A DNA stretch of 57,787 nucleotides, taken from positions 1 through 57,787 of the forward strand of contig NZ_ACZP01000007.1 in assembly GCF_000176175.1 (NCBI RefSeq), read 5' to 3'. How positions within the stretch are numbered: the stretch's first letter is position 1; each line of letters starts with the position of its first letter. The notes beneath the pieces are model-generated. The model worked only from the letters and a program-made list of their open reading frames with translations, was not told the origin of the DNA and searched no databases. Shown one piece after another: positions 1-7,877 of this stretch. This stretch comes from Vibrio furnissii CIP 102972. GTDB taxonomy: Bacteria; Pseudomonadota; Gammaproteobacteria; Enterobacterales; Vibrionaceae. The position numbers were made by a program, and so were the translations under genes.

Positions 1-1032
1 CTGAATGCAGATGTTGGTCAACGTCAGGGCTTGATACGGGCTACCCGCCTCATTTTGCTTCGCATAACGCGCGGGGAACATCTTGTCTTTGGCACCGAGA
101 TAAGGCGCTTCGGACGCCAATACCGTCCAACTTAAGAACGCGCCACACACCGAAACAAGCAGACCACCAGCAATGATGTATTGTCCCCACGGGCCCAAGA
201 TCTCAGTCAACACTTTCGCCATCGACGGGTTGTGATACTGCGCCAGCTCAACCGGACGAATCACGCCCATCGACAACAACGTCACCAACACATAAATCGA
301 CAACGCGGTCAGTAAGCCAAGGATCGTCGCACGGCCAATGTCTCTGCGATGACGAGCACGGTTAGACACCACAACAGCCCCTTCCACACCAATGAACACC
401 CAGACCGTGATCAACATGGTGGCTTTGATCTGCGACCACAGATCATGCTGCTCGCCAAAATGCAGCCCAGAGAAATCGACGGTGAACGTCTGCCATTTGA
501 ATGCCAACGCCGCGCAGACAATGAACAGCAAGAGCGGTACCATCTTGGCACATGTGGTGACCAGGTTAATCAGTGCTGCGGTTTGCACGCCGCGTAGCAC
601 CAGCAAGTGCACCGACCAAAGAAGAACCGACGCGCCGCCCACCGACAACAACGTGTTGCCGCTGCCAAACAGCGTGCGATCCGGTGTATCAAACAACATG
701 CCGAGCGTGCTGAACACGATCACCAGATAGGACACATTGGCCACCATCGCGCTAAACCAATACCCCCAGGCAGAACAGAAGCCGGTGAAATCACCAAAAC
801 CTTCCCGCGCATAACCAAACACGCCGCTGTTGATGTGCGGTTTATGCATTGCGAGCTGCTGGAAAGAGAGTGCAAGAAAAATCATGCCGACCCCAGTAAT
901 CATCCAGCCAATCATCACGGCCAGAGGGCTCGCCACGGCGGCCATGTTTTGCGGCAGGCTAAAAACGCCAGCACCAATCATTGAGCCAATGACCAGTGCG
1001 GTTAACGAGCCTAAACCCAGTTTGTTATCCAT
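1..1032 (-). CDS. arcD: Arginine/ornithine-type antiporter, APC family (3' end outside window)
   Basis: Reading the minus strand from the ATG at 1032 gives an open frame of 344 codons to the window edge, so the C-terminal part is missing. The N-terminus (MDNKLGLGSLTALVIGSMIG) has the GSMIGAGVF glycine-rich first helix of the amino acid-polyamine-organocation superfamily, and many hydrophobic helices follow. The residues WVFIGVEGAVVVSNRAR in the middle are typical of the basic amino acid antiporters (ArcD/AdiC/LysP-like group). These inner-membrane proteins exchange arginine for ornithine or agmatine, usually beside an arginine deiminase pathway. The partner arc genes would lie beyond the left edge and are not seen. 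A sequence like an ARG box and one like a CRP site lie upstream (1268-1281 and 1103-1118). The family is firm; the exact substrate pair is inferred. Confidence 0.82.
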   Translation of the reverse strand, partial: MDNKLGLGSLTALVIGSMIGAGVFSLPQNMAAVASPLAVMIGWMITGVGMIFLALSFQQLAMHKPHINSGVFGYAREGFGDFTGFCSAWGYWFSAMVANVSYLVIVFSTLGMLFDTPDRTLFGSGNTLLSVGGASVLLWSVHLLVLRGVQTAALINLVTTCAKMVPLLLFIVCAALAFKWQTFTVDFSGLHFGEQHDLWSQIKATMLITVWVFIGVEGAVVVSNRARHRRDIGRATILGLLTALSIYVLVTLLSMGVIRPVELAQYHNPSMAKVLTEILGPWGQYIIAGGLLVSVCGAFLSWTVLASEAPYLGAKDKMFPARYAKQNEAGSPYQALTLTNICIQ

Positions 1033-1102
1033 GGTTATTTCCGATTCTGCTTTCGAGAAGGGCGTTATTTTAAAGGCAAATGATGAAAGGATGCATACAG
1101 TG

Positions 1103-1118
1103 CGTGATCCACATCACC
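1103..1118. promoter_or_regulatory. CRP-like site upstream of the antiporter
   Basis: The palindrome CGTGATCCACATCACC has GTGA and TCAC separated by six bases, the CRP spacing (TGTGA-N6-TCACA), with only the two outer bases off. It lies about 70 bp before the antiporter start. Function is inferred from sequence only. Confidence 0.4.
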
Positions 1119-1267
1119 GAGAAAGTGTTTTTAACAACACATTCATTGCCAACGATCAAAAAGTCACACACTTATCAACGCAAAATTGTCTGTAGTTGGT
1201 AAAAAACTCTGAATAATACAACTTTGATGGAATGTTTAAATATAAACTCGAAGCCAGATAAATTTTA

Positions 1268-1281
1268 TGACTATTAATTCA
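1268..1281. promoter_or_regulatory. ARG-box-like palindrome
   Basis: TGACTATTAATTCA differs at one base from the ArgR operator core TGAAT-N4-ATTCA and has the A/T-rich centre. It lies about 235 bp upstream of the antiporter start, in the mdh/antiporter gap, and argR itself is 1.4 kb away. ARG boxes usually occur in pairs about 21 bp apart; only a weak half site (TGAAT near 1211) is seen nearby, so confidence is moderate. Confidence 0.4.
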
Positions 1282-1330
1282 ACAATCGCGCATGTTTAGA
1301 ATGCAGGCGGTTCACGCAAAGCATAGACGT

Positions 1331-1364
1331 AAAAAAGCCGCTTATCCTGCGACAAGCGGCTTTT
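1331..1364 (-). terminator. mdh terminator
   Basis: An 11-bp perfect stem (AAAAGCCGCTT / AAGCGGCTTTT) with a 10-base loop and a T-run on the minus strand lies just after the mdh stop codon. Confidence 0.85.
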
Positions 1365-1391
1365 GAAAATCGTTCACGAGAAGCGTGATGA

Positions 1392-2324
1392 TTATTTCAC
1401 AAAATCGATACCGATTTGGATGTCACCTTTCAGCGTATCCAACATACCGTTCAGTGCTGCTTCTTCAAATGCACTCAGTTGACCGTAGCTCAGTACTTCT
1501 TCCACGCCGTCTTTGCCCAGTTTCACTGGTTGTGCAAAGAATTGTGCGTGCTCACCAGCACCTTCAACGTAAGCGTACTCAACCACGCTTTCACCTTGCA
1601 GTGCTTTCACCAGAGACAGGCCAAAACGACATGCTGCTTGGCCCATTGACAGTGTCGCAGAACCGCCACCCGCCTTCGCTTCAACCACTTCAGTCCCCGC
1701 GTTTTGGATACGTTTAGTCAGCGCTTCAATTTCAGCGTCAGTGAATTCCACCCCTTCAACTTGAGACAGCAGTGGCAGAATGGTTACACCTGAGTGACCA
1801 CCGATCACAGGAACACGAACCTGACCTGGATCTTGGCCTTTCAATTCAGCCACGAACGTTTCTGAACGAATCACGTCCAGCGTCGTGATACCAAACAGTT
1901 TACGCTTGTCGTACACACCTGCTTTTTTCAAAACTTCCGCTGCGATTGGCACAGTGGTGTTCACTGGGTTGGTGATGATACCAATACATGCATGAGGACA
2001 AACTACCGCGATGCGTTCAGCCAGTGCTTTGACAATACCTGCGTTCACATTGAAAAGATCCGCACGATCCATACCCGGTTTACGAGCAACACCCGCAGAG
2101 ATCAGAACCACATCCGCACCATCCAGTGCCGGTGTTGGATCTTCGCCCGCGTAGCCTTTAATAGAGACCGGCGTTGGGATATGGCTTAGGTCCGCTGCAA
2201 CACCCGGAGTTACAGGCGCGATATCATACAGCGCAAGATCAGAACCTGCAGGAAGACGGTTTTTCAACAATAGGGCTAGGGCTTGACCGATGCCGCCAGC
2301 GGCACCAATAACAGCGACTTTCAT
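1392..2324 (-). CDS. mdh: Malate dehydrogenase (NAD)
   Basis: Encodes 310 aa. Malate dehydrogenase interconverts malate and oxaloacetate in the cytosol as the last step of the TCA cycle. The dinucleotide-binding loop GAAGGIGQ is at residues 7-14. The substrate arginines are in RKPGMDR (about 80-87), and the catalytic histidine is in the motif GGHSG (about 177). The open frame extends 43 codons further upstream, but the start at 2324 is chosen because AAGGAG precedes it at good distance and the protein then begins [11 protein letters not shown] as in the enterobacterial/Vibrio enzyme. The gene is divergent from argR, as in E. coli, and the shared gap holds a consensus FNR box, fitting known control of mdh by oxygen. 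A terminator follows the gene. Confidence 0.97.
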   Translation of the reverse strand: MKVAVIGAAGGIGQALALLLKNRLPAGSDLALYDIAPVTPGVAADLSHIPTPVSIKGYAGEDPTPALDGADVVLISAGVARKPGMDRADLFNVNAGIVKALAERIAVVCPHACIGIITNPVNTTVPIAAEVLKKAGVYDKRKLFGITTLDVIRSETFVAELKGQDPGQVRVPVIGGHSGVTILPLLSQVEGVEFTDAEIEALTKRIQNAGTEVVEAKAGGGSATLSMGQAACRFGLSLVKALQGESVVEYAYVEGAGEHAQFFAQPVKLGKDGVEEVLSYGQLSAFEEAALNGMLDTLKGDIQIGIDFVK

Positions 2325-2411
2325 CGTAGTTCTCCTTGAGAGTAAATCTCTTATAAATGTTTTTGGTAGGGTATCTAGTATCCGACCCCAAGAAGCTATA
2401 GCAATCACAAG

Positions 2412-2425
2412 TTGATTACAATCAA
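2412..2425. promoter_or_regulatory. FNR box in the mdh-argR gap
   Basis: TTGATTACAATCAA matches the FNR consensus TTGAT-N4-ATCAA at all ten defined bases. It lies 88 bp before the mdh start and about 226 bp before the argR start. FNR is the fumarate/nitrate oxygen sensor. Control of mdh by FNR is inferred from position; repression or activation cannot be told without the start site. Confidence 0.6.
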
Positions 2426-2651
2426 TTAACCTCAGCTTTGCGACTTTGCGCAACTACGTATTCGTGTGCGACAACTCCGGGCCCGATTATGAGTCTATTT
2501 TTCTTCGATGACAAAGAGTTAAAGTGTTATCTAACCGAATATTTACCATATTTACAGTGACCTTTAAGACAGTTTTGAGCGATAATTTGGCACTGATACC
2601 CGACCTATGGGAAAATACACCGCAGTTATGAATAGCGATAGTAAGAAGACG

Positions 2652-3122
2652 ATGCGCCATACAGACAAACAAGACAATCTAGTCCGAGCTTTTAAAGCTC
2701 TGCTGAAAGAGGAACGCTTTGGCTCTCAGGGCGATATTGTGGATGCACTGAAACACGAAGGGTTTGATAACATCAACCAATCGAAGGTGTCCCGCATGCT
2801 GACAAAGTTCGGCGCCGTTCGAACTCGCAATGCCAAAATGGAAATGGTGTACTGCTTACCCGCTGAACTCGGCGTTCCTACGGTTTCAAGTTCGTTGCGT
2901 GAACTGGTGCTTGATATCGACCACAACAACGCGCTGGTTGTCATCCATACCGGCCCTGGCGCTGCACAGTTAATTGCCCGTTTACTCGACTCACTGGGCA
3001 AATCCGAAGGCATTTTGGGCGTGGTTGCTGGCGATGACACGATCTTCATTACGCCAACGCTGAACGTCTCAACCAAGCAGCTGTTTAAGTCCGTTTGTGA
3101 ACTTTTCGAGTACGCTGGCTGA
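2652..3122 (+). CDS. argR: Arginine repressor ArgR
   Basis: Encodes 156 aa. ArgR is a hexameric, arginine-binding regulator of arginine synthesis and catabolism. The N-terminal winged helix-turn-helix reads through [20 protein letters not shown] (about residues 37-56). The C-terminal arginine-binding/oligomerisation domain contains [17 protein letters not shown] and the GDDTIFITP segment. The frame is open 15 codons further upstream (from 2607), but [18 protein letters not shown] is the family N-terminus and gives the family length of 156 aa, so 2652 is chosen. It is divergent from mdh. No convincing ARG box pair was found in its own upstream gap. An ARG-box-like site lies upstream of the antiporter at the left end of the window. 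Confidence 0.97.
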   Translation: MRHTDKQDNLVRAFKALLKEERFGSQGDIVDALKHEGFDNINQSKVSRMLTKFGAVRTRNAKMEMVYCLPAELGVPTVSSSLRELVLDIDHNNALVVIHTGPGAAQLIARLLDSLGKSEGILGVVAGDDTIFITPTLNVSTKQLFKSVCELFEYAG

Positions 3123-3158
3123 TCTCATTATTGAGAAACTGTATATAAAACAGAACGA

Positions 3159-3192
3159 TGGAGTCACGAAAAGTCCGTGACGCGTGACTCCA
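3159..3192. other. Hairpin downstream of argR with two alternative pairings
   Basis: TGGAGTCACG (3159-3168) is perfectly complementary to CGTGACTCCA (3183-3192), while the 5' arm can also pair with CGTGAC at 3176-3181. There is no T-run after it, so it is not a classical intrinsic terminator. It may be the argR 3' end processed RNA hairpin or a regulator site. Confidence 0.45.
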
Positions 3193-3304
3193 ATCACATC
3201 TTAACCAACTCTCTTCACCTGCATTAAATTCAATTTAACTTATTGATTTTTATACATATCACCTCGCACAACTCCGCTGAGTTTTGGCGAAATCACTAGC
3301 CTGT

Positions 3305-3333
3305 TTGGCTACATATTTTTACATTCCTATAAT
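3305..3333 (+). promoter_or_regulatory. Putative sigma-70 promoter of the TRAP genes
   Basis: TTGGCT (3305-3310) and a consensus TATAAT (3328-3333) are separated by 17 bp. This would place the transcript start near 3340 and give a leader of about 130 nt before the receptor gene. The rest of the 3193-3471 gap is A/T-rich, with no other gene seen. Confidence 0.5.
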
Positions 3334-3471
3334 TATCTTTCGATTTTTTGGTATTATTCAGTCACTTTTTCAACAAATGGATTGAAAAAGCTTCCGTTTC
3401 TCGATGAAGAAACGCCCAAAGCAACTACACTTGTTTTGGGAGCAAATAATGAAAAGAAGGAAGGGAAATTC

Positions 3472-4440
3472 ATGGCATTGAATACAATAATTAAGGTCGG
3501 TGCGATTGCTGCTGCAGTATTGGGCGCAGGCGCGGTTAACGCTCAGGAATTCATCACGATTGGTACGGGTTCGGTCACGGGTGTTTACTACCCAACCGGC
3601 GGTGCGATTTGTAAGCTAGTTAACAAAGACCGTAAAGAACACAATATCCGCTGCTCTGTAGAATCCACTGGGGGTTCGATCTACAACGTCAATACGATCC
3701 GCTCTGGCGAGTTAGACTTCGGTATCGTTCAGTCTGACTGGCAATACCACGGTTACAACGGCACCAGCGAATTTGCTCAGCAAGGTCCATACAAGAAACT
3801 GCGCGCTGTGTTCTCTCTTCACACAGAACCTTTTAACATCATCGCGCGCTCTGATGCTGGCATCAACAACGTACAGGATCTGGCTGGTAAACGCGTGAAC
3901 ATTGGTAACCCAGGCTCGGGCGACCGCGCGACCATGCAGGTCGTGATGGACGCATTTGGCTGGACCAACGACAGCTTCAAACTGGCTTCTGAGCTAAAAG
4001 GCTCTGAGCGTTCACAAGCCCTGTGTGACAACAAGATCGACGCATTCATCTACATGGTGGGCCACCCGAACGGTTCCATCAAAGAAGCGACGACATCTTG
4101 TGATGCGAAACTGGTGCCGGCAACAGGTCCAGAAATCGATAAAGTTGTGGCAGACAACCCTTACTACGCATACACCTCCGTGCCTGCAGGCATGTACCGT
4201 GGCACCGACATGGACGTGAAAAGCTTCGGTGTGGCCGCAACCTTAGTCACCAGCGCAGATGTCTCTGACGAAGTCGCGTACAACGTGGCCAAAGCCGTGT
4301 TTGAAAACTTCGATACCTTCACTCGCCTACACCCAGCATTTGCTAACCTGAAAAAAGAGGACATGGTGAAAGCAGGTATCTCTATCCCACTCCACCCAGG
4401 TGCAGTGAAATACTACAAAGAAGTCGGTCTACTGAAATAA
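3472..4440 (+). CDS. TAXI family TRAP transporter solute-binding receptor
   Basis: Encodes 322 aa. This is the periplasmic substrate-binding component of a TAXI-type TRAP (tripartite ATP-independent periplasmic) transporter. The signal peptide runs from MALNTIIKVGAIAAAVLG to a likely cut after AVNA (about residue 25). The mature protein starts with the TAXI hallmark ITIGTGSVTGVYYPTGGAIC. The segment GELDFGIVQSDW and the later RVNIGNPGSGDR are also family signatures. A longer frame opens at 3382, but the start at 3472 follows AAGGAAGGG and gives a proper signal peptide. The fused permease gene follows after a hairpin. The substrate is unknown; this family has reported links to glutamate/C4-dicarboxylate-like anions, but nothing here decides it. 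Confidence 0.93.
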   Translation: MALNTIIKVGAIAAAVLGAGAVNAQEFITIGTGSVTGVYYPTGGAICKLVNKDRKEHNIRCSVESTGGSIYNVNTIRSGELDFGIVQSDWQYHGYNGTSEFAQQGPYKKLRAVFSLHTEPFNIIARSDAGINNVQDLAGKRVNIGNPGSGDRATMQVVMDAFGWTNDSFKLASELKGSERSQALCDNKIDAFIYMVGHPNGSIKEATTSCDAKLVPATGPEIDKVVADNPYYAYTSVPAGMYRGTDMDVKSFGVAATLVTSADVSDEVAYNVAKAVFENFDTFTRLHPAFANLKKEDMVKAGISIPLHPGAVKYYKEVGLLK

Positions 4441-4461
4441 TTCAGTACGCACCACTCCATA

Positions 4462-4488
4462 AATAAGGAGGCCGGGCGCCTCCTTATT
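4462..4488 (+). other. Intercistronic hairpin between TRAP receptor and permease
   Basis: AATAAGGAGGC and GCCTCCTTATT form an 11-bp perfect stem with a 5-base loop 21 bases after the receptor stop. No T-run follows. Such hairpins between a binding-protein gene and its permease usually protect the upstream mRNA or attenuate read-through, giving more receptor than permease. Confidence 0.65.
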
Positions 4489-4606
4489 AGTATGGCCGCT
4501 CAGCGCGTCACCACGTTGCGCGCGGTCATCACTCTCTTGGCTTTGACTCCGTTTGACAGGCCACCTTTCGATATTTTAAGACCATCAAATAATAAGGATA
4601 ACGTGC

Positions 4607-7186
4607 ATGACGCAGACAAACACTCCGTCGCAAGATGTGCAAGAGATGGTTGCACAGGCTGATACAGGTGCAAGGAACCCAACCGGCATCCCAGGTCGCA
4701 TTCTGTGGTTGGTGCCACTATGCTGGTCACTCTTCCAGTTGTGGTACGCATCGCCACTGCCATTCATTTTCGATTTCGGCGTACTCAATGACACGCAAGC
4801 TCGGGCCGTTCACCTCAGCTTTGCTATTTTCCTCGCATTCACCGCCTACCCGGCGATGAAAAACTCATCACGCGATCACATTCCATCCATCGATTGGATT
4901 TTGGCGCTCGCCGGTAGCTTCTCGGCCGCCTACATCTATCTTTTCTATGAACAATTGGCCGGTCGTTCTGGTGCACCGACCACGCTGGACGTGGTGGTTT
5001 CCGTAATGGGCATGGTGCTACTACTGGAAGCAACGCGCCGCGCACTCGGTCCTCCGTTGATGGCTGTTGCCGCTGTCTTCCTGCTCTACACCTTTGCCGG
5101 CCCTTACATGCCGGATGTGATTGCCCATAAAGGGGCCAGTCTCAATAAAGCGATGTCACACCTGTGGCTGACCACCGAAGGGGTATTCGGGGTCGCGCTG
5201 GGCGTATCAACCTCGTTCGTATTCCTGTTTGTTCTATTTGGTGCCATGCTCGAACGAGCCGGCGCTGGGGCTTACTTCATCAAAGTCGCGTTCTCCATGC
5301 TTGGTCACATGCGCGGCGGTCCGGCCAAAGCGGCCGTCGTGGCATCAGGTCTGTCGGGGCTGGTCTCCGGTTCCTCTATCGCGAACGTGGTGACCACGGG
5401 GACCTTTACCATTCCGCTGATGAAACGGGTTGGCTTTCCGGGCACCAAAGCCGGTGCGGTGGAAGTCGCCGCCTCAACCAACGGTCAGTTGACGCCGCCG
5501 ATCATGGGCGCCGCAGCATTCCTGATGGTTGAATATGTTGGGATTTCTTATGTGGAAGTGATTCGCGCGGCGCTGCTGCCTGCATTGATTTCTTACATTG
5601 CCTTGATTTACATCGTCCATTTAGAAGCGTGTAAAGCGGGTATGGAAGGCTTGCCACGTCGTCACAACCCAACGCTGCTGCAAAGCCTGCTGTCATTTAC
5701 CGGCACCATCTTGGGGCTGTGTGTGATCAGTGCCGTGGTCTATTACGGTGTCGGCTGGACCAAAGATGTCTTTGGCGCAGCCGCCACACCCATCGTGACC
5801 GTTGCCCTGCTCGTGGTTTACGTATTGCTGGTGCGTATTTCGTCTAAGTATGCGGCGGAAGGTGGACTGGCGATCGACGAAGATCTGCAAGAGATTCCTG
5901 ACACCGGCCCGACCGTGAAATCTGGCCTGCACTACCTGTTACCCATTGTCGTGTTGGTGTGGTGTTTGACCGTCGAACGCTTCTCGCCGGGTCTGTCTGC
6001 ATTCTGGGCCACCGTGTTCATGATCTTTATTCTGCTCACACAACGTCCGTTGATGGCGGTCTTTAATCAGACAGGTGACCTCACACGTGAAGTAAAAGCA
6101 GGCGTGACCGATTTGCTCGAAAGTTTGGTATCTGGCGCGCGCAACATGATCGGGATCGGTGTGGCCACCGCCGCCGCGGGGACGGTTGTGGGTGTCGTGA
6201 CGCTAACGGGGATCGGCTTGGTGATGACCGACTTTGTTGAGTTCATCTCCGGCGGCAGCGTGATCATGATGTTGATCTTTACCGCTGTCATCAGTTTGAT
6301 TCTGGGCATGGGCCTGCCAACCACCGCGAACTACATTGTGGTATCGACACTGATGGCGCCGGTGATTGTGACGCTGGGCGCGCAGCACGGCTTGATCATT
6401 CCACTCATCGCGGTGCATTTATTCGTGTTCTACTTCGGGATTCTCGCCGATGATACCCCGCCGGTGGGCTTGGCAGCGTTTGCCGCCGCAGCGATTGCGA
6501 AATCAGATCCTATTCGCACCGGTATTCAAGGGTTTACCTACGATATTCGTACCGCGATCTTGCCATTTATGTTCGTGTTCAATACCCAGCTCCTGCTGAT
6601 GGGCATTGATTCTTGGTGGCATCTGGCACTCACGGTCAGCTCTTCGATCATCGCGATGTTGCTCTTCTCCGCCGCCACGCAAGGGTGGTGGTTCACCAAA
6701 ACCAAGTGGTGGGAGATCGCGGCGCTGCTGCTACTGACGTTTACTTTCTTCCGTCCGGGGTTCTGGTGGGACATGATCTATCCGGCGCAAAAACTCTACC
6801 CGGGGACCGAATTGGCGCACATCGTGGAGAAAACACCGGTCGGACAATCGGTCGCGATGTTGGTGGCTGGTGAAACATTAGAGGGCGATTACGTTTCGAA
6901 AACCGTGATTCTGCCGTTTGATGACCGCGCCCGTACCGCGCAGGAACGTATCTCGTCGATGGGCCTGATGCTCAATCCTGAAAACAATCGCATGATGATC
7001 GACATGGTGGAGTTTGGTAGTCCGGCAGAATCTGCAGGCATTGATTTTGGTTGGGAGATTCGTTCTATCGTCGTCGATAGCGATCGCCCAATGAAGGAAT
7101 GGGTGTTTGTCCCTGCCCTGCTGCTCACCTTGCTCCTGGGCTGGAACCAGAAGCGACGGGCCGCCAAAGAGACCATTCGTACTTAA
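4607..7186 (+). CDS. Fused TRAP transporter permease (DctQ-DctM type) with C-terminal DUF3394-like region
   Basis: Encodes 859 aa. This is the inner-membrane ion-coupled part of the TAXI-TRAP transporter, with the small (DctQ-like) and large (DctM-like) subunits fused, as is normal for TAXI systems. After a soluble N-terminus of about 30 residues come many membrane helices. DctM signatures include SGLVSGSSIANVVTTGTFTIPLMKR, the repeated LTPPIMGAAAFLM, and MGLPTTANYIVVSTL, followed by ADDTPPVGLAAFAAAAIAKSDP. After the last transporter helices lies a soluble stretch with a PDZ-like pattern (MVEFGSPAESAGIDFGWEI, about residues 798-816) and one last helix. The start is preceded by AAGGATAACGTGC. 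It is probably co-transcribed with the receptor and perhaps with the stress protein gene. Confidence 0.93.
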   Translation: MTQTNTPSQDVQEMVAQADTGARNPTGIPGRILWLVPLCWSLFQLWYASPLPFIFDFGVLNDTQARAVHLSFAIFLAFTAYPAMKNSSRDHIPSIDWILALAGSFSAAYIYLFYEQLAGRSGAPTTLDVVVSVMGMVLLLEATRRALGPPLMAVAAVFLLYTFAGPYMPDVIAHKGASLNKAMSHLWLTTEGVFGVALGVSTSFVFLFVLFGAMLERAGAGAYFIKVAFSMLGHMRGGPAKAAVVASGLSGLVSGSSIANVVTTGTFTIPLMKRVGFPGTKAGAVEVAASTNGQLTPPIMGAAAFLMVEYVGISYVEVIRAALLPALISYIALIYIVHLEACKAGMEGLPRRHNPTLLQSLLSFTGTILGLCVISAVVYYGVGWTKDVFGAAATPIVTVALLVVYVLLVRISSKYAAEGGLAIDEDLQEIPDTGPTVKSGLHYLLPIVVLVWCLTVERFSPGLSAFWATVFMIFILLTQRPLMAVFNQTGDLTREVKAGVTDLLESLVSGARNMIGIGVATAAAGTVVGVVTLTGIGLVMTDFVEFISGGSVIMMLIFTAVISLILGMGLPTTANYIVVSTLMAPVIVTLGAQHGLIIPLIAVHLFVFYFGILADDTPPVGLAAFAAAAIAKSDPIRTGIQGFTYDIRTAILPFMFVFNTQLLLMGIDSWWHLALTVSSSIIAMLLFSAATQGWWFTKTKWWEIAALLLLTFTFFRPGFWWDMIYPAQKLYPGTELAHIVEKTPVGQSVAMLVAGETLEGDYVSKTVILPFDDRARTAQERISSMGLMLNPENNRMMIDMVEFGSPAESAGIDFGWEIRSIVVDSDRPMKEWVFVPALLLTLLLGWNQKRRAAKETIRT

Positions 7187-7214
7187 TGTTTAACAAAATC
7201 CGCGCTTAATCAAA

Positions 7215-7236
7215 ATGCCCTGTGTCAGCAGGGCAT
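7215..7236 (+). other. Hairpin between TRAP permease and uspA
   Basis: ATGCCCTG / CAGGGCAT form an 8-bp perfect stem with a 6-base loop. There is no T-run, so partial read-through into the stress protein gene is plausible. Confidence 0.5.
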
Positions 7237-7293
7237 ATACTCAAGCCAAAGACTTGTTGCCATCTGGCTCCACCTAAACAGAGATAACGAATA

Positions 7294-7731
7294 ATGTATA
7301 AACACATCTTGGTACCTGTTGATTTGAACGAAAAAGGCTTTTCTGACAAAGCCGTTCAGCATGCCGTGTGGCACGCAAAACAATCCAATGCCGAATTGCA
7401 TCTGCTTAACGTTCTGCCGGGCATTCACATGTCGATGGTTGCCACGTATTTCCCCAAAGATGCGGCTGCCAAAATGAAAGATGACGTTCGCGCGCAACTC
7501 AAAGCGTTCGCCGAGAAATACATCGTCGAAGATGTGGTGTACAAACTGCATGTCGCCGAAGGCAAGCCTTACGCCACCATTCTCGACTATGCCGAGAAGC
7601 TGGGTGCAGATCTGATTGTGATGCCAAGTCACAAGCGTTCACGTATCGACAAAGTGATGCTGGGCTCTGTCGCCAGTAAAGTGGTGGAACACTCCCCGAT
7701 CAACGTTCTGGTGGTCAAACCGCAAGGCTGA
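7294..7731 (+). CDS. Universal stress protein (UspA family) linked to the TRAP transporter
   Basis: Encodes 145 aa, a single Usp domain. It starts MYKHILVPVDLNEKG, the usual first strand of the fold, and ends LGSVASKVVEHSPINVLVVK, the usual last turn and strand. Family members that bind ATP have G-x2-G-x9-G-S/T; here only the last GS is clear and the first two glycines are replaced (MPSHKRSRIDKVMLGS), so nucleotide binding is uncertain. Usp proteins next to TRAP transporter genes are known (TeaD beside TeaABC in Halomonas), where the protein influences the transporter; a similar role here is inferred from position. A strong terminator follows. Confidence 0.9.
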   Translation: MYKHILVPVDLNEKGFSDKAVQHAVWHAKQSNAELHLLNVLPGIHMSMVATYFPKDAAAKMKDDVRAQLKAFAEKYIVEDVVYKLHVAEGKPYATILDYAEKLGADLIVMPSHKRSRIDKVMLGSVASKVVEHSPINVLVVKPQG

Positions 7732-7750
7732 AACTCACAATGATTCGATG

Positions 7751-7774
7751 AAGGCGCTCAATGCGCCTTTTTTT
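7751..7774 (+). terminator. Terminator after uspA
   Basis: AAGGCGC / GCGCCTT stem with a 5-base loop and a seven-T run ends the TRAP-uspA transcription unit. Confidence 0.9.
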
Positions 7775-7821
7775 ATTCGTTTTTAACTATCACACTAATC
7801 GTTCATTCCCATTTTCTTTTA

Positions 7822-7836
7822 TGAGAATAATTATCA
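7822..7836. promoter_or_regulatory. Fur-box-like operator
   Basis: TGAGAATAATTATCA matches the 7-1-7 Fur motif TGATAAT-N-ATTATCA at 13 of the 14 defined positions. It continues into further ATTATT-like hexamers (up to about 7845). It lies 42 bp before the DUF2061 gene start, where it would overlap or flank the promoter. This suggests iron repression, inferred from sequence only. Confidence 0.6.
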
Positions 7837-7877
7837 ATAATGATTCCATCAAAGAGAAACGAGATTGGACGATTACC

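Noticed and set aside
1211..1224. TGAAT half-site as partner ARG box
   Set aside because: Its right half is not ATTCA-like and it is not at the 21-bp spacing from the box at 1268.
3140..3154. CTGTATATAAAACAG resembles a LexA box after argR
   Set aside because: The half-sites are separated by seven bases, one fewer than the LexA rule (CTGT-N8-ACAG), and no damage-response gene follows.
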